Shown here piece by piece: positions 9,474 to 17,441 of a stretch of 37,449 nucleotides of DNA (positions are counted from its first letter, which is position 1; each line of letters opens with the position of its first letter). A model generated the notes under the pieces. It did not search any database. It was given only the letters and a program-made list of their open reading frames with translations, and was not told where the DNA came from. Made by a program: the position numbers and the translations under genes. The DNA is from Alphaproteobacteria bacterium. GTDB taxonomy: Bacteria > Pseudomonadota > Alphaproteobacteria > Micropepsales > Micropepsaceae. Location: assembly GCA_013697055.1 (NCBI GenBank), contig JACCXK010000129.1, positions 1-37,449 of the forward strand, in the 5' to 3' direction.

Positions 9474-9560
9474 CTTGGAATGCGGCCTTTTGCTGGGTTT
9501 CTCGAAGGGTGATTGTGCCCTCAGGTACCTTCAGAAACGCTTAAAGTTCCGGCTGCCTTG

Positions 9561-9587
9561 TTAACCCGGCCTCTTTTCCTGGGTTAA
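9561..9587. promoter_or_regulatory. Inverted repeat upstream of the kinase gene
   Basis: TTAACCC (9561-9567) and GGGTTAA (9581-9587) form a 7-bp inverted repeat with a 13-base AT/CT-rich gap in the 257-base divergent region between the kinase and pstC. It could be an operator. The spacing does not fit a CtrA site (TTAA-N7-TTAAC). Function unproven. Confidence 0.25.
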
Positions 9588-9643
9588 TACTTGGGAACGT
9601 AAAAACACCAAATATAACAATGGTATAAGCCAAAGTTCCGCCG

Positions 9644-9672
9644 CCGTCACAAAAGCTTTGCAAGACTGTGAT
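9644..9672 (+). promoter_or_regulatory. Possible degenerate PHO box upstream of pstC
   Basis: CCGTCAC (9644-9650) and CTGTGAT (9666-9672) resemble the PhoB half-site CTGTCAT and lie exactly 22 bases (two 11-base helical units) apart; the unit between them (9655-9661) is a poor match, and the first spacer is AAAA as in classic PHO boxes. The position 60-90 bases upstream of the preferred pstC start fits PhoB control of phosphate uptake. The match is partial. Confidence 0.35.
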
Positions 9673-9730
9673 GTTCGTGGCGTGGACGGGGTGTGAATTC
9701 TCGCCCGCACGACATTCCCGGGGCCGTCTT

Positions 9731-10720
9731 TTGTCAGATATCAGCTTGAGCGAACCTGCCGCCTTGACCGCCAGAGTCCAGACCGCCCGCAAGGCCGGCG
9801 CGGGCGACACGCGGTTCCGCATCCTCACCCTGCTGGCGGCGCTGGCGGTGCTGGGCATCTTCAGCGGCGTGATCCTCTCGCTTGTGATCGGCGCCATGCC
9901 CTCCTTCAAGGCATTCGGCTTCGGCTTCATCACCACCGAGGCCTGGAGCCCGACCCGCGAACGCTTCGGCGCGCTGGCGCCCATTTACGGCACCCTGGTC
10001 ACCAGCCTGATCGCCATGCTGATCGCCGTGCCGGTGGGCATCGGCATCGCCATCTTCCTCACCGATCTTTGCCCGCGGCTGCTGCGCCGCCCCATCGGTA
10101 TCGCCATCGAGCTTCTGGCCGGCATTCCCTCCATCATCTACGGCATCTGGGGCCTGTTTGTGTTCGCGCCCTGGTTCCAGCTGCATGTGCAGGAGCCGAT
10201 CTCCAACGCCGTGGGCGACTCGGCATTTTTCGGCACCCTGTTCGGCGGCGCCACCTTCGGAATCGGGACCTTCACCGCCGGCCTGATCCTGTCGATCATG
10301 ATCCTGCCCTTTATCTCGGCGGTGACCCGCGACGTGCTGGAGACCGTACCCAGCGTGCTGAAGGAAGCCTCCTACGGGTTGGGCGCCACCAGCTGGGAAG
10401 TGATGTGGAAAGTCTGCCTGCCCTTCTGCCAGACCGGCGTGGTGGGCGGCGCGATGCTGGCGCTGGGCCGCGCCCTGGGCGAAACCATGGCCGTCACCTT
10501 CGTGATCGGCAATGCGCACAAGATTTCACCTTCGCTGTTTGCGCCCGGTACATCCATCTCGGCCACCATTGCCAATGAATTCACCGAGGCCACCAGCGAG
10601 CTCTACACCTCGTCGCTGATCGAGCTGGGCCTGCTGCTGTTCGTCATCACCTTCATCGTGCTGGCCTGCGCCCAGTTGATGCTGCGCCAGATGGAAAAGA
10701 GCAAGGGGAAGGTCACATGA
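9731..10720 (+). CDS. pstC: Phosphate ABC transporter permease PstC
   Basis: Inner-membrane permease of the high-affinity phosphate importer. Six or so membrane helices; the permease loop is [24 protein letters not shown], and the ending [23 protein letters not shown] is typical of PstC. I prefer the TTG start at 9731 (protein begins [12 protein letters not shown], about 329 aa), because the upstream extension to GTG 9668 reads as non-family sequence and would cover the PHO-box-like site. It overlaps pstA by 4 bases. No pstS (phosphate-binding protein) precedes it. Confidence 0.93.
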   Translation: MSDISLSEPAALTARVQTARKAGAGDTRFRILTLLAALAVLGIFSGVILSLVIGAMPSFKAFGFGFITTEAWSPTRERFGALAPIYGTLVTSLIAMLIAVPVGIGIAIFLTDLCPRLLRRPIGIAIELLAGIPSIIYGIWGLFVFAPWFQLHVQEPISNAVGDSAFFGTLFGGATFGIGTFTAGLILSIMILPFISAVTRDVLETVPSVLKEASYGLGATSWEVMWKVCLPFCQTGVVGGAMLALGRALGETMAVTFVIGNAHKISPSLFAPGTSISATIANEFTEATSELYTSSLIELGLLLFVITFIVLACAQLMLRQMEKSKGKVT

Positions 10721-11568
10721 TGACCATGAACCGCGCCCTCTATTTCCGCCGCCGCCTGACAAATTATGTGTTCGTCGGCCTGTCGCTGGCCATGGCCCTG
10801 TTCGGCCTGGTGTGGCTGGCCTTCATCCTGGGCGCGCTGCTCAAGAACGGCATCTCAGCCCTGTCGTTCAGCATGTTCACCGAAGCCACGCCGCCGCCCG
10901 GCAGCGCCGGCGGCCTTTCCAACGCGATCTTCGGCAGTGTGGTAATGAGCCTGGGCGCGGTGCTGCTGGGCACGCCCATCGGCCTGTTCGCCGGCACCTA
11001 CCTGGCCGAGTATGCCCGGTTTGGAAAGCTCGCCTTCGTAGTGCGCTTCGTCAACGACATCCTGTTGTCGGCGCCGTCCATCGTCACCGGCCTGTTCATC
11101 TACGAATTGGTTGTGACCCATATGGGCCATTTTTCGGCCATTGCCGGTTCGCTGTCGCTCACGGTGATCGTGATCCCGGTGGTGGTGCGCACCACCGAGA
11201 ACATGCTGCTGCTGGTTCCCAACGGCTTGCGCGAAGCCGCCAGCGCGCTGGGCGCGCCGCGCAGCATGGTGATCAAGCTTGTCACCTGGAAGGCAGCCAA
11301 GGCCGGCATCATGACCGGCGTGCTCCTGGCGGTGGCCCGCATATCCGGCGAGACCGCGCCGCTCTTGTTCACCGCCCTGAACAACAGCTTCATGTCCACC
11401 GACATCACCCACCCGATGGCCTCGCTGCCGGTGGTGATTTTCTTGTACGCCCTGTCGCCCTATGACGACTGGCACACCCTGGCCTGGGGCGGCGCGCTGC
11501 TGGTCACCGCCACCGTGCTGACGCTTTCCATTATCGCCCGCCTCCTTGAAGGCAAGAAACGGACCTGA
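10717..11568 (+). CDS. pstA: Phosphate ABC transporter permease PstA
   Basis: 283 aa, second permease of the PstSCAB importer, pairing with PstC. Landmarks: [54 protein letters not shown], the EAA-like loop [31 protein letters not shown], and [13 protein letters not shown]. Start ATG overlaps the pstC stop (ATGA). It stops 3 bases before pstB, so the three genes form one transcript. Confidence 0.95.
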   Translation: MMTMNRALYFRRRLTNYVFVGLSLAMALFGLVWLAFILGALLKNGISALSFSMFTEATPPPGSAGGLSNAIFGSVVMSLGAVLLGTPIGLFAGTYLAEYARFGKLAFVVRFVNDILLSAPSIVTGLFIYELVVTHMGHFSAIAGSLSLTVIVIPVVVRTTENMLLLVPNGLREAASALGAPRSMVIKLVTWKAAKAGIMTGVLLAVARISGETAPLLFTALNNSFMSTDITHPMASLPVVIFLYALSPYDDWHTLAWGGALLVTATVLTLSIIARLLEGKKRT

Positions 11569-11571
11569 CCC

Positions 11572-12378
11572 ATGGATACCGCTGTTCATCTGACCCCGGA
11601 GCACCACGCCACCAATGGCGCGGGCGACAAGGCCAAGATCGACATCAAGGACCTGAGCTTCTTCTATGGCGCCAGCAAGTCGCTGAAGAACATCAGCCTG
11701 CCGTTGATGGAGCGCAAAGTGACCGCTTTCATCGGCCCGTCGGGCTGCGGCAAGTCCACGCTCCTGCGCGCCATCAACCGGATTTTCGAGCTTTACCCCG
11801 CCCAGCGGGCCGAAGGCGAAATCCTGATGGACGGCGAGAACCTGCTGAAGGTCAAGGATCTCAACCTGCTGCGGGCCCGCATCGGCATGGTGTTCCAGAA
11901 GCCGACGCCGTTCCCGATGTCGATCTATGACAACATCGCCTTCGGCATCAAACTCTATGAACGCATCCCGAAGTCGGAAATGGATGGCCGTGTCGAATCC
12001 GCTTTGACCCGCGCCGCCTTGTGGGGCGAGGTGAAGGACAAGCTGAACGCCTCCGGCCTGTCGCTGTCGGGCGGCCAGCAGCAGCGCCTGTGCATCGCGC
12101 GCAGCGTGGCGACCCGTCCCGAAGTGATCCTGATGGACGAGCCCTGCTCGGCGCTGGATCCGATTTCCACTGCCAAGGTCGAGGAACTGATCGAGGAACT
12201 GGCGGCCGACTACACCATCGTGATTGTCACCCACAACATGCAGCAGGCCAGCCGCGCCAGCGACTTCACCGCTTTCATGTATCTGGGCGAGTTGATCGAA
12301 TACGGACCGACGGAAAAGATCTTCACCGCGCCCGACAACAAGCGGACTGAGCAGTACATCACCGGCCGCTTCGGTTAG
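11572..12378 (+). CDS. pstB: Phosphate ABC transporter ATP-binding protein PstB
   Basis: 268 aa ATPase of the phosphate importer. Walker [11 protein letters not shown]-loop [21 protein letters not shown] (diagnostic for PstB), signature [14 protein letters not shown], Walker [14 protein letters not shown] and switch His in VTHNM are all intact. The gene ends the pstCAB unit; the next gene is convergent, so phoU, which often follows pstB, is absent here. Confidence 0.96.
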   Translation: MDTAVHLTPEHHATNGAGDKAKIDIKDLSFFYGASKSLKNISLPLMERKVTAFIGPSGCGKSTLLRAINRIFELYPAQRAEGEILMDGENLLKVKDLNLLRARIGMVFQKPTPFPMSIYDNIAFGIKLYERIPKSEMDGRVESALTRAALWGEVKDKLNASGLSLSGGQQQRLCIARSVATRPEVILMDEPCSALDPISTAKVEELIEELAADYTIVIVTHNMQQASRASDFTAFMYLGELIEYGPTEKIFTAPDNKRTEQYITGRFG

Positions 12379-12384
12379 GCGCGG

Positions 12385-12470
12385 TTCTTTCGCGCCCTGA
12401 GTGCGTCGCGCGTCGCTCATGGGCTAAGTGCCCACTTCGCTCCTTGCTCCTGCTCAGGTCACGAAATCCC
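12385..12470. repeat. GC-rich intergenic element, possible distant copy of repeat family 1
   Basis: The 112 bases between pstB and the convergent symporter gene contain short imperfect palindromes, among them TGGGC (12420-12424) and GCCCA (12430-12434), embedded in GCGTCGCGCGTCGCTC-like runs. On the minus strand it shows AGTGGGC followed by a GAGCGACGCGCGACG stretch, resembling the two clearer copies at 32271-32358 and 32696-32783. The similarity is weak, and the stretch may simply act as a transcription stop between convergent genes. Confidence 0.35.
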
Positions 12471-12490
12471 TCGCGCCTAAAGCGCAGGGT

Positions 12491-14035
12491 TTAAAGATAA
12501 TCTGCCGCAACCGTCTCGTCACGCAGGTCCCCGCCGACCGTGGCGCGCAGCAGCAGCGTTCCCAGCCCGCTTACCACCAGGTTGACCAAAAGCGCGCTCA
12601 GCGCCGCGTAACAAGGCACCGTCCATCCGAAGAGATGGAGCGGATAGACCGAAGCCTTGAAACTCAGTTCCGCCACCATCCAGGTGCCGAGCCCCACACC
12701 TGCTGCCCATCCCGCCAGCAATGCCCTGGGATCAAGCCGCACATACAGCGCCAGGAGAACGGCGGGCACCGTCTGGCAGATCCAGATGCCGCCCAGCAGT
12801 TGCAGCTGGATGGCGTAGGTGGTCTGCATTTCCAGCACAAAGAACAGCGCGCCCAGCTTGGCGGTGAAGGCCACCAGCTTGGCGACCTTGGCCTCGGTCT
12901 GGGGCGTGCAATCCGGCGCAATGAAATCCTTGAAGATGTTGCGGGTGAACATGTTGCCGCAGGCGATGGCCATGATGGAGGCGGGCATCAGCGCGCCGAT
13001 GGCGATGGCGGCGAAGGCAAAGCCTGCAAACCAGCCGGGGAACATGTGCAGGAACAGCGCCGGCACCGCGAAATTGTTGCCGAAGCTTTTGAAGCCCGCA
13101 GCATATTCCGGCATCTCCTTCACGCCCGATGCGATGGCCATGTAGCCGAGCAGCGCGATCAGCGCCAGCGCCACCGAATAGGCCGGCAGCACGATGGCGT
13201 TGCGGCGGATGACATGGCGGCTGGACGACGACAACAGCCCCGTCACCGAATGCGGATAGAGAAACAGCGCCAGCAGCGAGCCGACCGCGAGCGACATATA
13301 GGCAAAGCCCGCGCCCAGGCTGCCTTCCGGCGCGGGCGGCAACAGCAGCTGCTTGGACGGCACCGCGGCGAAGATCTTGGCGTAACCGCCCAGCTCGGAC
13401 GGGATGATGATAATCGCCGCCAGCACGGTGATATAGACCAGCAGATCCTTGACCACCGCGATCAGCGCGGTGCCGCGCAGGCCGGATGTATAAGTGAAGG
13501 CCGCCAGCACGCAGAAGGCCGCGATCAGCGGTACCGAAACGGTGCCCAGCACGGGCACGGTCACCGCATAATCCAGCCCCAGCGCCGCGATCACCACCTG
13601 CATGCCCACAAGCTGCAGCGCGATATAGGGCATCACCGCCACAAGGCCGGTCACTGCCACCGCCAGCGCCAATCCGCGATGGCCGAAGCGGCCGCGCACG
13701 AAATCGGCCGCGGTGATGTAGCCGCGTTTGTTCGACACCGACCACAGGCGCGGGAAGGCCATGAACAGCACCGGATACATCAGCGCGGCATAAGGCACGG
13801 CGAAGAAACCGTTGGCGCCAGCGCCGAACATCAGGGCAGGCACGGCGATGAAGGTATAGGCGGTGTAGAGATCCCCGCCCAAGAGGAACCAAGTGATCAA
13901 GGTGCCGAAGCTGCGGCCGCCCAGGCCCCATTCATGCAACTGGGACAGATCACCGGCGCGCCAGCGCGAACCGAACAGGCCCAGCAGCGCCACGAACACA
14001 AACAGCGCCAGGAAGACGATGACGGTGATGGTCAT
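12491..14035 (-). CDS. Sodium:solute symporter (SSF family, MctP-like)
   Basis: About 514 aa with about 13 membrane helices, solute:sodium symporter family. Motifs: GGRSFGTLITWFLLGGDLYTAYTF near the N-terminus, RLWSVSNKRGYITAADFVRGRFG, and SSSRHVIRRNAIVLPAYSVALALIALLGY. MctP-type members carry monocarboxylates such as lactate, pyruvate or propionate; the actual substrate is not readable. The start at 14035 (MTITVIVFLALF) overlaps the stop of the DUF3311 gene by 4 bases; upstream in-frame codons lie within that gene. The DUF3311-SSF pair is a recurrent unit. Confidence 0.88.
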   Translation of the reverse strand: MTITVIVFLALFVFVALLGLFGSRWRAGDLSQLHEWGLGGRSFGTLITWFLLGGDLYTAYTFIAVPALMFGAGANGFFAVPYAALMYPVLFMAFPRLWSVSNKRGYITAADFVRGRFGHRGLALAVAVTGLVAVMPYIALQLVGMQVVIAALGLDYAVTVPVLGTVSVPLIAAFCVLAAFTYTSGLRGTALIAVVKDLLVYITVLAAIIIIPSELGGYAKIFAAVPSKQLLLPPAPEGSLGAGFAYMSLAVGSLLALFLYPHSVTGLLSSSSRHVIRRNAIVLPAYSVALALIALLGYMAIASGVKEMPEYAAGFKSFGNNFAVPALFLHMFPGWFAGFAFAAIAIGALMPASIMAIACGNMFTRNIFKDFIAPDCTPQTEAKVAKLVAFTAKLGALFFVLEMQTTYAIQLQLLGGIWICQTVPAVLLALYVRLDPRALLAGWAAGVGLGTWMVAELSFKASVYPLHLFGWTVPCYAALSALLVNLVVSGLGTLLLRATVGGDLRDETVAADYL

Positions 14036-14235
14036 TTCTGCGGGTCCGGCTTTTGGCTTTGCTGCCAGAAATAGACCGGCACGATGCACAGCGATGTCAG
14101 GACGATACCGAAAATCTGCCACCAGTAGAAAAAGGGGATGCCCAGCAGCTGCGGCTCGAGGCGGTTGTAGAACGGTACCCAGAGGAACGCGGCATAGGGC
14201 ACCGCCAAAAACAGATAGACCGGATGGAATTTCAA
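14032..14235 (-). CDS. DUF3311 small membrane protein, symporter partner
   Basis: 67 aa with two membrane helices (FHPVYLFLAVPYAAFLWVPF and FFYWWQIFGIVLTSLCIVPVYF) joined by a short NRLEPQLLGIP loop, typical of DUF3311. I chose the TTG start at 14235 because a GGGGGA ribosome-binding site lies 7 bases upstream; longer in-frame openings would read through the repeat copy at 14255-14315. DUF3311 genes sit directly upstream of MctP-type symporters and probably code for a small accessory subunit (inference from conserved neighbourhood). Confidence 0.8.
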   Translation of the reverse strand: MKFHPVYLFLAVPYAAFLWVPFYNRLEPQLLGIPFFYWWQIFGIVLTSLCIVPVYFWQQSQKPDPQK

Positions 14236-14254
14236 ACTCTGTCCCCCATTTTGT

Positions 14255-14315
14255 TTGGTCGCGCGCCGCACGACGCTGTCGCTAACGACCCCTGCGGGTC
14301 GCCGGACGCTCCCGG
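14255..14315. repeat. Dispersed intergenic repeat, family 2, copy 1
   Basis: Shares with 15483-15550 and 26745-26799 the blocks TGGTCGCG, CGCTGTCGCTA and CGGGTCGCCGG-CGCT. It contains CGACCC-CTGC-GGGTCG, a 6-bp stem, and is followed by the hairpin AATGCA-ATA-TGCATT (14317-14331). It lies 3' of the cupin gene and 5' of the DUF3311 gene. Confidence 0.6.
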
Positions 14316-14330
14316 AATGCAATATGCATT

Positions 14331-14864
14331 TTATTGCGGAGGCACGAAATCCTGGCCTTCGGGCGCCTTGCTCGGATCCTTGGGCACATAGCGCACGCTT
14401 TGCACCGGGCCTTCACCCACCAGCATGAGAACGACCGGGCCGGTTTCGGTTTTGGCCCCGTCCCAATGGATGGTGTTCGGCACGTCGTTGACATAAGTGC
14501 CGGCCGGCACCGGATACATCTGGCTGGGATCGTAGTGGGTGCTGGATGACACCCACCAGGTGCCCGACACGACATAGGCGTAGCGCGGGGTGGAATGGGA
14601 ATGGGGCGTGGAATTGTGACCCGGCATCCAACGGATCAGCACGCCATAGAGGCCCGGCTTGTTGGGATCGCCGAACAGCGTTGCGCTCTGCGAACCTTCG
14701 CCGCCTTTCCAGGGAATATCCTTGCCGAACACCAGCGGAATATGGCCGGGGTCCGGCAGGGGCATTTTGCTTGTCGGCCCCTGGGTCAGGAGCTGCTGTT
14801 GCGTCTCGGCCGAAGCCGGAAGCGCCAGCAGTCCCAACACAGCGGCGGTCACCAGGTTGCGCAT
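14331..14864 (-). CDS. Exported cupin-domain protein (downstream copy of a tandem pair)
   Basis: 177 aa with signal peptide MRNLVTAAVLGLLALPASA. The start at 14864 is fixed by the signal peptide and an AGAG upstream. The single cupin barrel shows PHSHSTPRYAYVVSGTWW (metal-binding His pair), a Y/F-rich strand, and NTIHWDGAK (third His). It shares the pattern ..YAYVVSGTWW..YPV-AGT....HWDGA..G with the next gene upstream, so the pair arose by tandem duplication and then diverged. Ten bases separate the two. Cupins of this kind often bind or convert small carbonyl or sugar compounds; the substrate is unknown. Confidence 0.85.
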   Translation of the reverse strand: MRNLVTAAVLGLLALPASAETQQQLLTQGPTSKMPLPDPGHIPLVFGKDIPWKGGEGSQSATLFGDPNKPGLYGVLIRWMPGHNSTPHSHSTPRYAYVVSGTWWVSSSTHYDPSQMYPVPAGTYVNDVPNTIHWDGAKTETGPVVLMLVGEGPVQSVRYVPKDPSKAPEGQDFVPPQ

Positions 14865-14874
14865 GCGCGATCTC

Positions 14875-15414
14875 TTAGCGTGGCGGGCCCATGTCCTTGC
14901 CGTTTTCATCCACGCCTTGGGTGGTGTTGGGGCCGGTACCCGCCAGGACCAGCACGGCCGGCTCCTTCTCGCCGGTGCGCGCGCCATCCCAATGGACGCC
15001 CCTCAGTATGTCGACCGCCACGGTGCCGGCATGCACCGGATAGGTGGTGCGCTCGTCATAGACCTTGCTGGTGGACGTCCACCAGGTGCCGGACACGACA
15101 TAGGCGAAGCGTTCATTGTTGTGATAGTGCGGCTTGGAGAAATTGCCCGGATACCAGATGTACTTCACCATGTACGGACCCGGCTTGGCCGGATCGCCGT
15201 ACAGGTAGCACATCTGCATCTTGCCGACTTCGCCGGTGCACTTTTGGTCCTTGGGCAAGGTCGCGGTGACGCTGGTGGGATCGGGCGCCGGGCCGACGGG
15301 ATCATTGACGGTGACGCCGACCTTGGGGTCCTTCTGGGCCATGGCGGCGAATCCCGTCACGCCGACGCCGGCACCCACACACGCGGCCAAGGCAAGCTTG
15401 ATGATTGAACGCAT
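14875..15414 (-). CDS. Exported cupin-domain protein (upstream copy of a tandem pair)
   Basis: 179 aa with signal peptide MRSIIKLALAACVGAGVGVTGFAAMA. The start at 15414 has a strong GGGGAGAG ribosome-binding site. Cupin motif PHYHNNERFAYVVSGTWW (two His) and GVHWDGAR (third His) match the neighbouring cupin protein. The mature N-terminus has a conserved CTGEVGKMQMCYLYGDP segment with two Cys that could form a disulphide in the periplasm (inference). In one transcript with the other cupin, and perhaps with the symporter pair further downstream. Confidence 0.86.
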   Translation of the reverse strand: MRSIIKLALAACVGAGVGVTGFAAMAQKDPKVGVTVNDPVGPAPDPTSVTATLPKDQKCTGEVGKMQMCYLYGDPAKPGPYMVKYIWYPGNFSKPHYHNNERFAYVVSGTWWTSTSKVYDERTTYPVHAGTVAVDILRGVHWDGARTGEKEPAVLVLAGTGPNTTQGVDENGKDMGPPR

Positions 15415-15482
15415 TTTTCTCTCCCCATTGGAATTAGGGAAAGATGATAGGCGGGAACTGTGACGGCCCGCAAACTTATTGG

Positions 15483-15550
15483 ATGGTCGCGCCGGCAGGC
15501 CCGTCCGTACGCTGTCGCTACGGACCGCTCGGGTTGCCGGTCGCTTCGCG
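15483..15550. repeat. Dispersed intergenic repeat, family 2, copy 2
   Basis: ATGGTCGCGCCGG at the left and CGGGTTGCCGGTCGCT at the right match the copies at 14255-14315 and 26745-26799. The centre holds GTCCGTA and TACGGAC, a 7-bp stem around CGCTGTCGC. A further hairpin ACTTCGC/GCGAAGT follows at about 15554-15574. Sits 3' of the small membrane protein gene. Confidence 0.6.
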
Positions 15551-15579
15551 TTACTTCGCAAGCGCAGCGAAGTTATCTC

Positions 15580-15801
15580 TTAGGCGGCGCGTTTGCCCGC
15601 AAACACCAGTCCCAGCCCGGCCAGCACCGTGATCACACCGGCGGCGGTGGGAATCCAGACGGTATGGTCTTCCTGGGAATTGACCTCCAGCGGGCCCACC
15701 TTCACCACCGGCTTGGTCTCGGTCCAAGTGACGCGGCTGAGAAACAGCCCGCCAATGCCTAGAACAATCAGAACCACACCCAAAATCGCGATCGGCTTCA
15801 T
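15580..15801 (-). CDS. Small two-helix membrane protein of unknown function
   Basis: 73 aa. Start at 15801 is supported by a GGAGGT ribosome-binding site 5 bases upstream; a longer reading frame to 15861 has none. Helix 1 is PIAILGVVLIVLGIGGLFLS, helix 2 is IPTAAGVITVLAGLGLVFAG, with an exposed loop TWTETKPVVKVGPLEVNSQ between. Similar short inner-membrane proteins are common in proteobacteria and have no known role. It is cotranscribable with the cupin genes. Confidence 0.72.
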   Translation of the reverse strand: MKPIAILGVVLIVLGIGGLFLSRVTWTETKPVVKVGPLEVNSQEDHTVWIPTAAGVITVLAGLGLVFAGKRAA

Positions 15802-15875
15802 GAGTACCTCCAAATATGACAATGCAACGGCCGATGGGAACCAAAAGTTCCCGTTTGTCATACGCGACCCGTAAA

Positions 15876-15909
15876 ATGGAAAACGGCGCCCCGCCCCGGA
15901 GCGCCGTTT
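15876..15909 (-). terminator. Rho-independent terminator of the PEP-CTERM gene
   Basis: Stem AAACGGCGC (15881-15889) and GCGCCGTTT (15901-15909), read on the minus strand it is followed by TTTTCCATTTT. It lies 20 bases after the stop of the PEP-CTERM gene at 15931. Confidence 0.75.
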
Positions 15910-15930
15910 CGCAGTGAGGGGAATGCCGTT

Positions 15931-16539
15931 TTAGACGACCGAAGCTTTCTTGCGGCGGCGGAGGGCAGCCATACCGGTCAAGCCTGCCGCAAACAGCGAC
16001 AGGGTCAGCGGCTCGGGCACGTCAACAGCCCCGATACGCTCGCTGGCGATAATCGGCGTGTTGATCTGCGACTCAAAGCCGTAGCCGACCAGCGTCGAAC
16101 CCAAGGTTTCGGCAAAACCGAAATGGTCGCCATCAGCCAGCGTGAACTTCAGGCCGATGAAATCCTCCGCGATGGAATAGGGAATTGGAGCGGCGGTCGG
16201 GAAGGCCTTGAACGGATAGCCGGTCGCGCCGATATTGGAATCGATTTGGAACCCGACCACCATATCCTGACCGAAGAAGCTGAAATAATTCACCTGCGCC
16301 GTGCCACCTGTCGCCACAGCATCGATGTCGTTGGTGTTGCCGCCGAGATAGCTGAAGGTGTAGCTGGCTTGACCGCCGCCAAAACTGATGGTGGTGGGTG
16401 AATTGGTGAAATCGGTATTGGAATTCACATAAACGGGCGCAGCGCTTGCGAGCGTTACTGTACCCATCAACGCCGCACCCGTGATCAGAACGCGCATCGC
16501 GGACATTATCATTTGTCTGCCGACTCTACTGGAACTCAT
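15931..16539 (-). CDS. PEP-CTERM sorting domain protein 1
   Basis: 202 aa. Signal peptide near the N-terminus (MRVLITGAALMGTVTLASAA) and a C-terminal sorting signal VPEPLTLSLFAAGLTGMAAL ending in RRRKKASVV: the PEP motif, a membrane helix, then an Arg/Lys cluster. Such proteins are exported, recognised by an exosortase, cleaved and released or attached to the surface/exopolysaccharide matrix. The central part is a beta-rich domain without recognisable catalytic motifs. The start at 16539 has GAGGTAAC upstream; an internal Met 10 codons later is possible. Upstream lie a sigma-54-type promoter and a shared palindrome (see those entries). Confidence 0.9.
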   Translation of the reverse strand: MSSSRVGRQMIMSAMRVLITGAALMGTVTLASAAPVYVNSNTDFTNSPTTISFGGGQASYTFSYLGGNTNDIDAVATGGTAQVNYFSFFGQDMVVGFQIDSNIGATGYPFKAFPTAAPIPYSIAEDFIGLKFTLADGDHFGFAETLGSTLVGYGFESQINTPIIASERIGAVDVPEPLTLSLFAAGLTGMAALRRRKKASVV

Positions 16540-16597
16540 ACTGTTACCTCAGTGTTCAAAAAGCCCCTTCAAAAGCTTTCGCGAACATCAGAGTTAA

Positions 16598-16613
16598 TGC
16601 AGGAAATAGGCCC
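16598..16613 (-). promoter_or_regulatory. Sigma-54-type -24/-12 promoter of PEP-CTERM gene 1
   Basis: GGGCCT-N5-CTGCA on the minus strand keeps the GG and GC pairs at the correct spacing for RpoN (consensus TGGCAC-N5-TTGCW). The -12 GC falls at 16600-16599, placing the start of transcription near 16587, about 48 bases before the ATG. Confidence 0.5.
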
Positions 16614-16655
16614 TTCGGGCCGCGCCTCGCTTTTTTGAATCCGGAACTGCCGGTT

Positions 16656-16672
16656 TGTAATTGCGCGTTACA
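16656..16672. promoter_or_regulatory. 17-bp palindrome TGTAA-N7-TTACA (predicted enhancer-binding site)
   Basis: TGTAATTGCGCGTTACA. The same YGTAA-N7-TTACR form occurs at 24332-24348 and 27040-27056, each upstream of a PEP-CTERM gene with a sigma-54-type promoter. Here the centre is about 77 bases upstream of the predicted transcription start. Likely the binding site of an RpoN activator such as PrsR (inference). Confidence 0.55.
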
Positions 16673-16808
16673 GAATCGCATGTGCGAAAACGCGCGAATG
16701 AACTTTCACATTATCCGTGTTCGGAGAATCAAAAAATTTGTTCCCGGAACTTCGGATTTTTTAGCGGCGTGTGCCATCTGTGAATCGCAGCAAATGTTAT
16801 TATCACAA

Positions 16809-17345
16809 TCAACGATAACTTTTGTCATCGATCCTGCTCAGATCGGTATTGTTCATCACGCCGATGGTGACGATGGCATAGGTGAAGACCTCGGTTCCCG
16901 GCTCCAGGTGGCCGTTGATGGCTTTCTCGCCTGTGCCCAGCATCATGTGGGCGTGGACCACACCATTCACGACATAGCCGTTCATGCCCACCAGGTCGCA
17001 GGGCGTGGTCAGCGCCTTGGTGAAGACGTTGCGGGTGGGAAAGTCACGATTGTTGATCTGGTGGACGTGATAGCCGCGCAAGGACCCGATGCCCGCCAGG
17101 ATGACGCCGTTCTTGATCCCCTGCGCTTTCACCATCTCTTCGATGCCGCGCAGCAGATCCACTTTGTTCTTCATCCGCAGCACCACGATGCGGTCGAATT
17201 GGCCCGTCAGGGCATAGGCGTCGGGCACGGACGGATCATTGGGTTTGGCGTCCGCCGGGGTCATCGGATTCTGGATCACTTCGACTTGGGCATATGCGGG
17301 GGCCGCGGCGAGAAGAAGAAGGGCAAGCGCGATGGACAGCTTCAT
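16809..17345 (-). CDS. Exported PCC (DUF296) domain protein
   Basis: 178 aa with signal peptide MKLSIALALLLLAAAPAYA; the start at 17345 is set by it. The mature protein is a PCC/DUF296 domain: VLRMKNKVDLLRGIEEMVKAQGIKNGVILAGIGSL, then GVVHAHMMLGTGEKAINGHLEPGTEVFTYAIVTIG, with the usual VHAHM metal-site-like His cluster. In plants the domain is fused to AT-hooks; in bacteria stand-alone copies are cytoplasmic and of uncertain role. An exported version is unusual and implies a periplasmic ligand or metal function. Divergent from the TPR/oxygenase gene across 96 bases. Confidence 0.82.
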   Translation of the reverse strand: MKLSIALALLLLAAAPAYAQVEVIQNPMTPADAKPNDPSVPDAYALTGQFDRIVVLRMKNKVDLLRGIEEMVKAQGIKNGVILAGIGSLRGYHVHQINNRDFPTRNVFTKALTTPCDLVGMNGYVVNGVVHAHMMLGTGEKAINGHLEPGTEVFTYAIVTIGVMNNTDLSRIDDKSYR

Positions 17346-17441
17346 GGGGTTCGCCTCTTTGGTGGGGCCAGTATGACGCGGCGGCGCGCGCGCGCGAATA
17401 GGGCTTGCATCGCCGGGGCCGTCCGTGACGGAATCGGCGCC

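Noticed and set aside
12428-14074. Long plus-strand open frame opposite the symporter
   Set aside because: Rich in Gln, His and Arg as expected for the complement of a membrane protein gene; no ribosome-binding site and no domain.
16635-17441. N-terminal extension of the TPR/oxygenase frame
   Set aside because: This part is antisense to the PCC-domain gene and lacks TPR or other family similarity; the gene starts at 17442.
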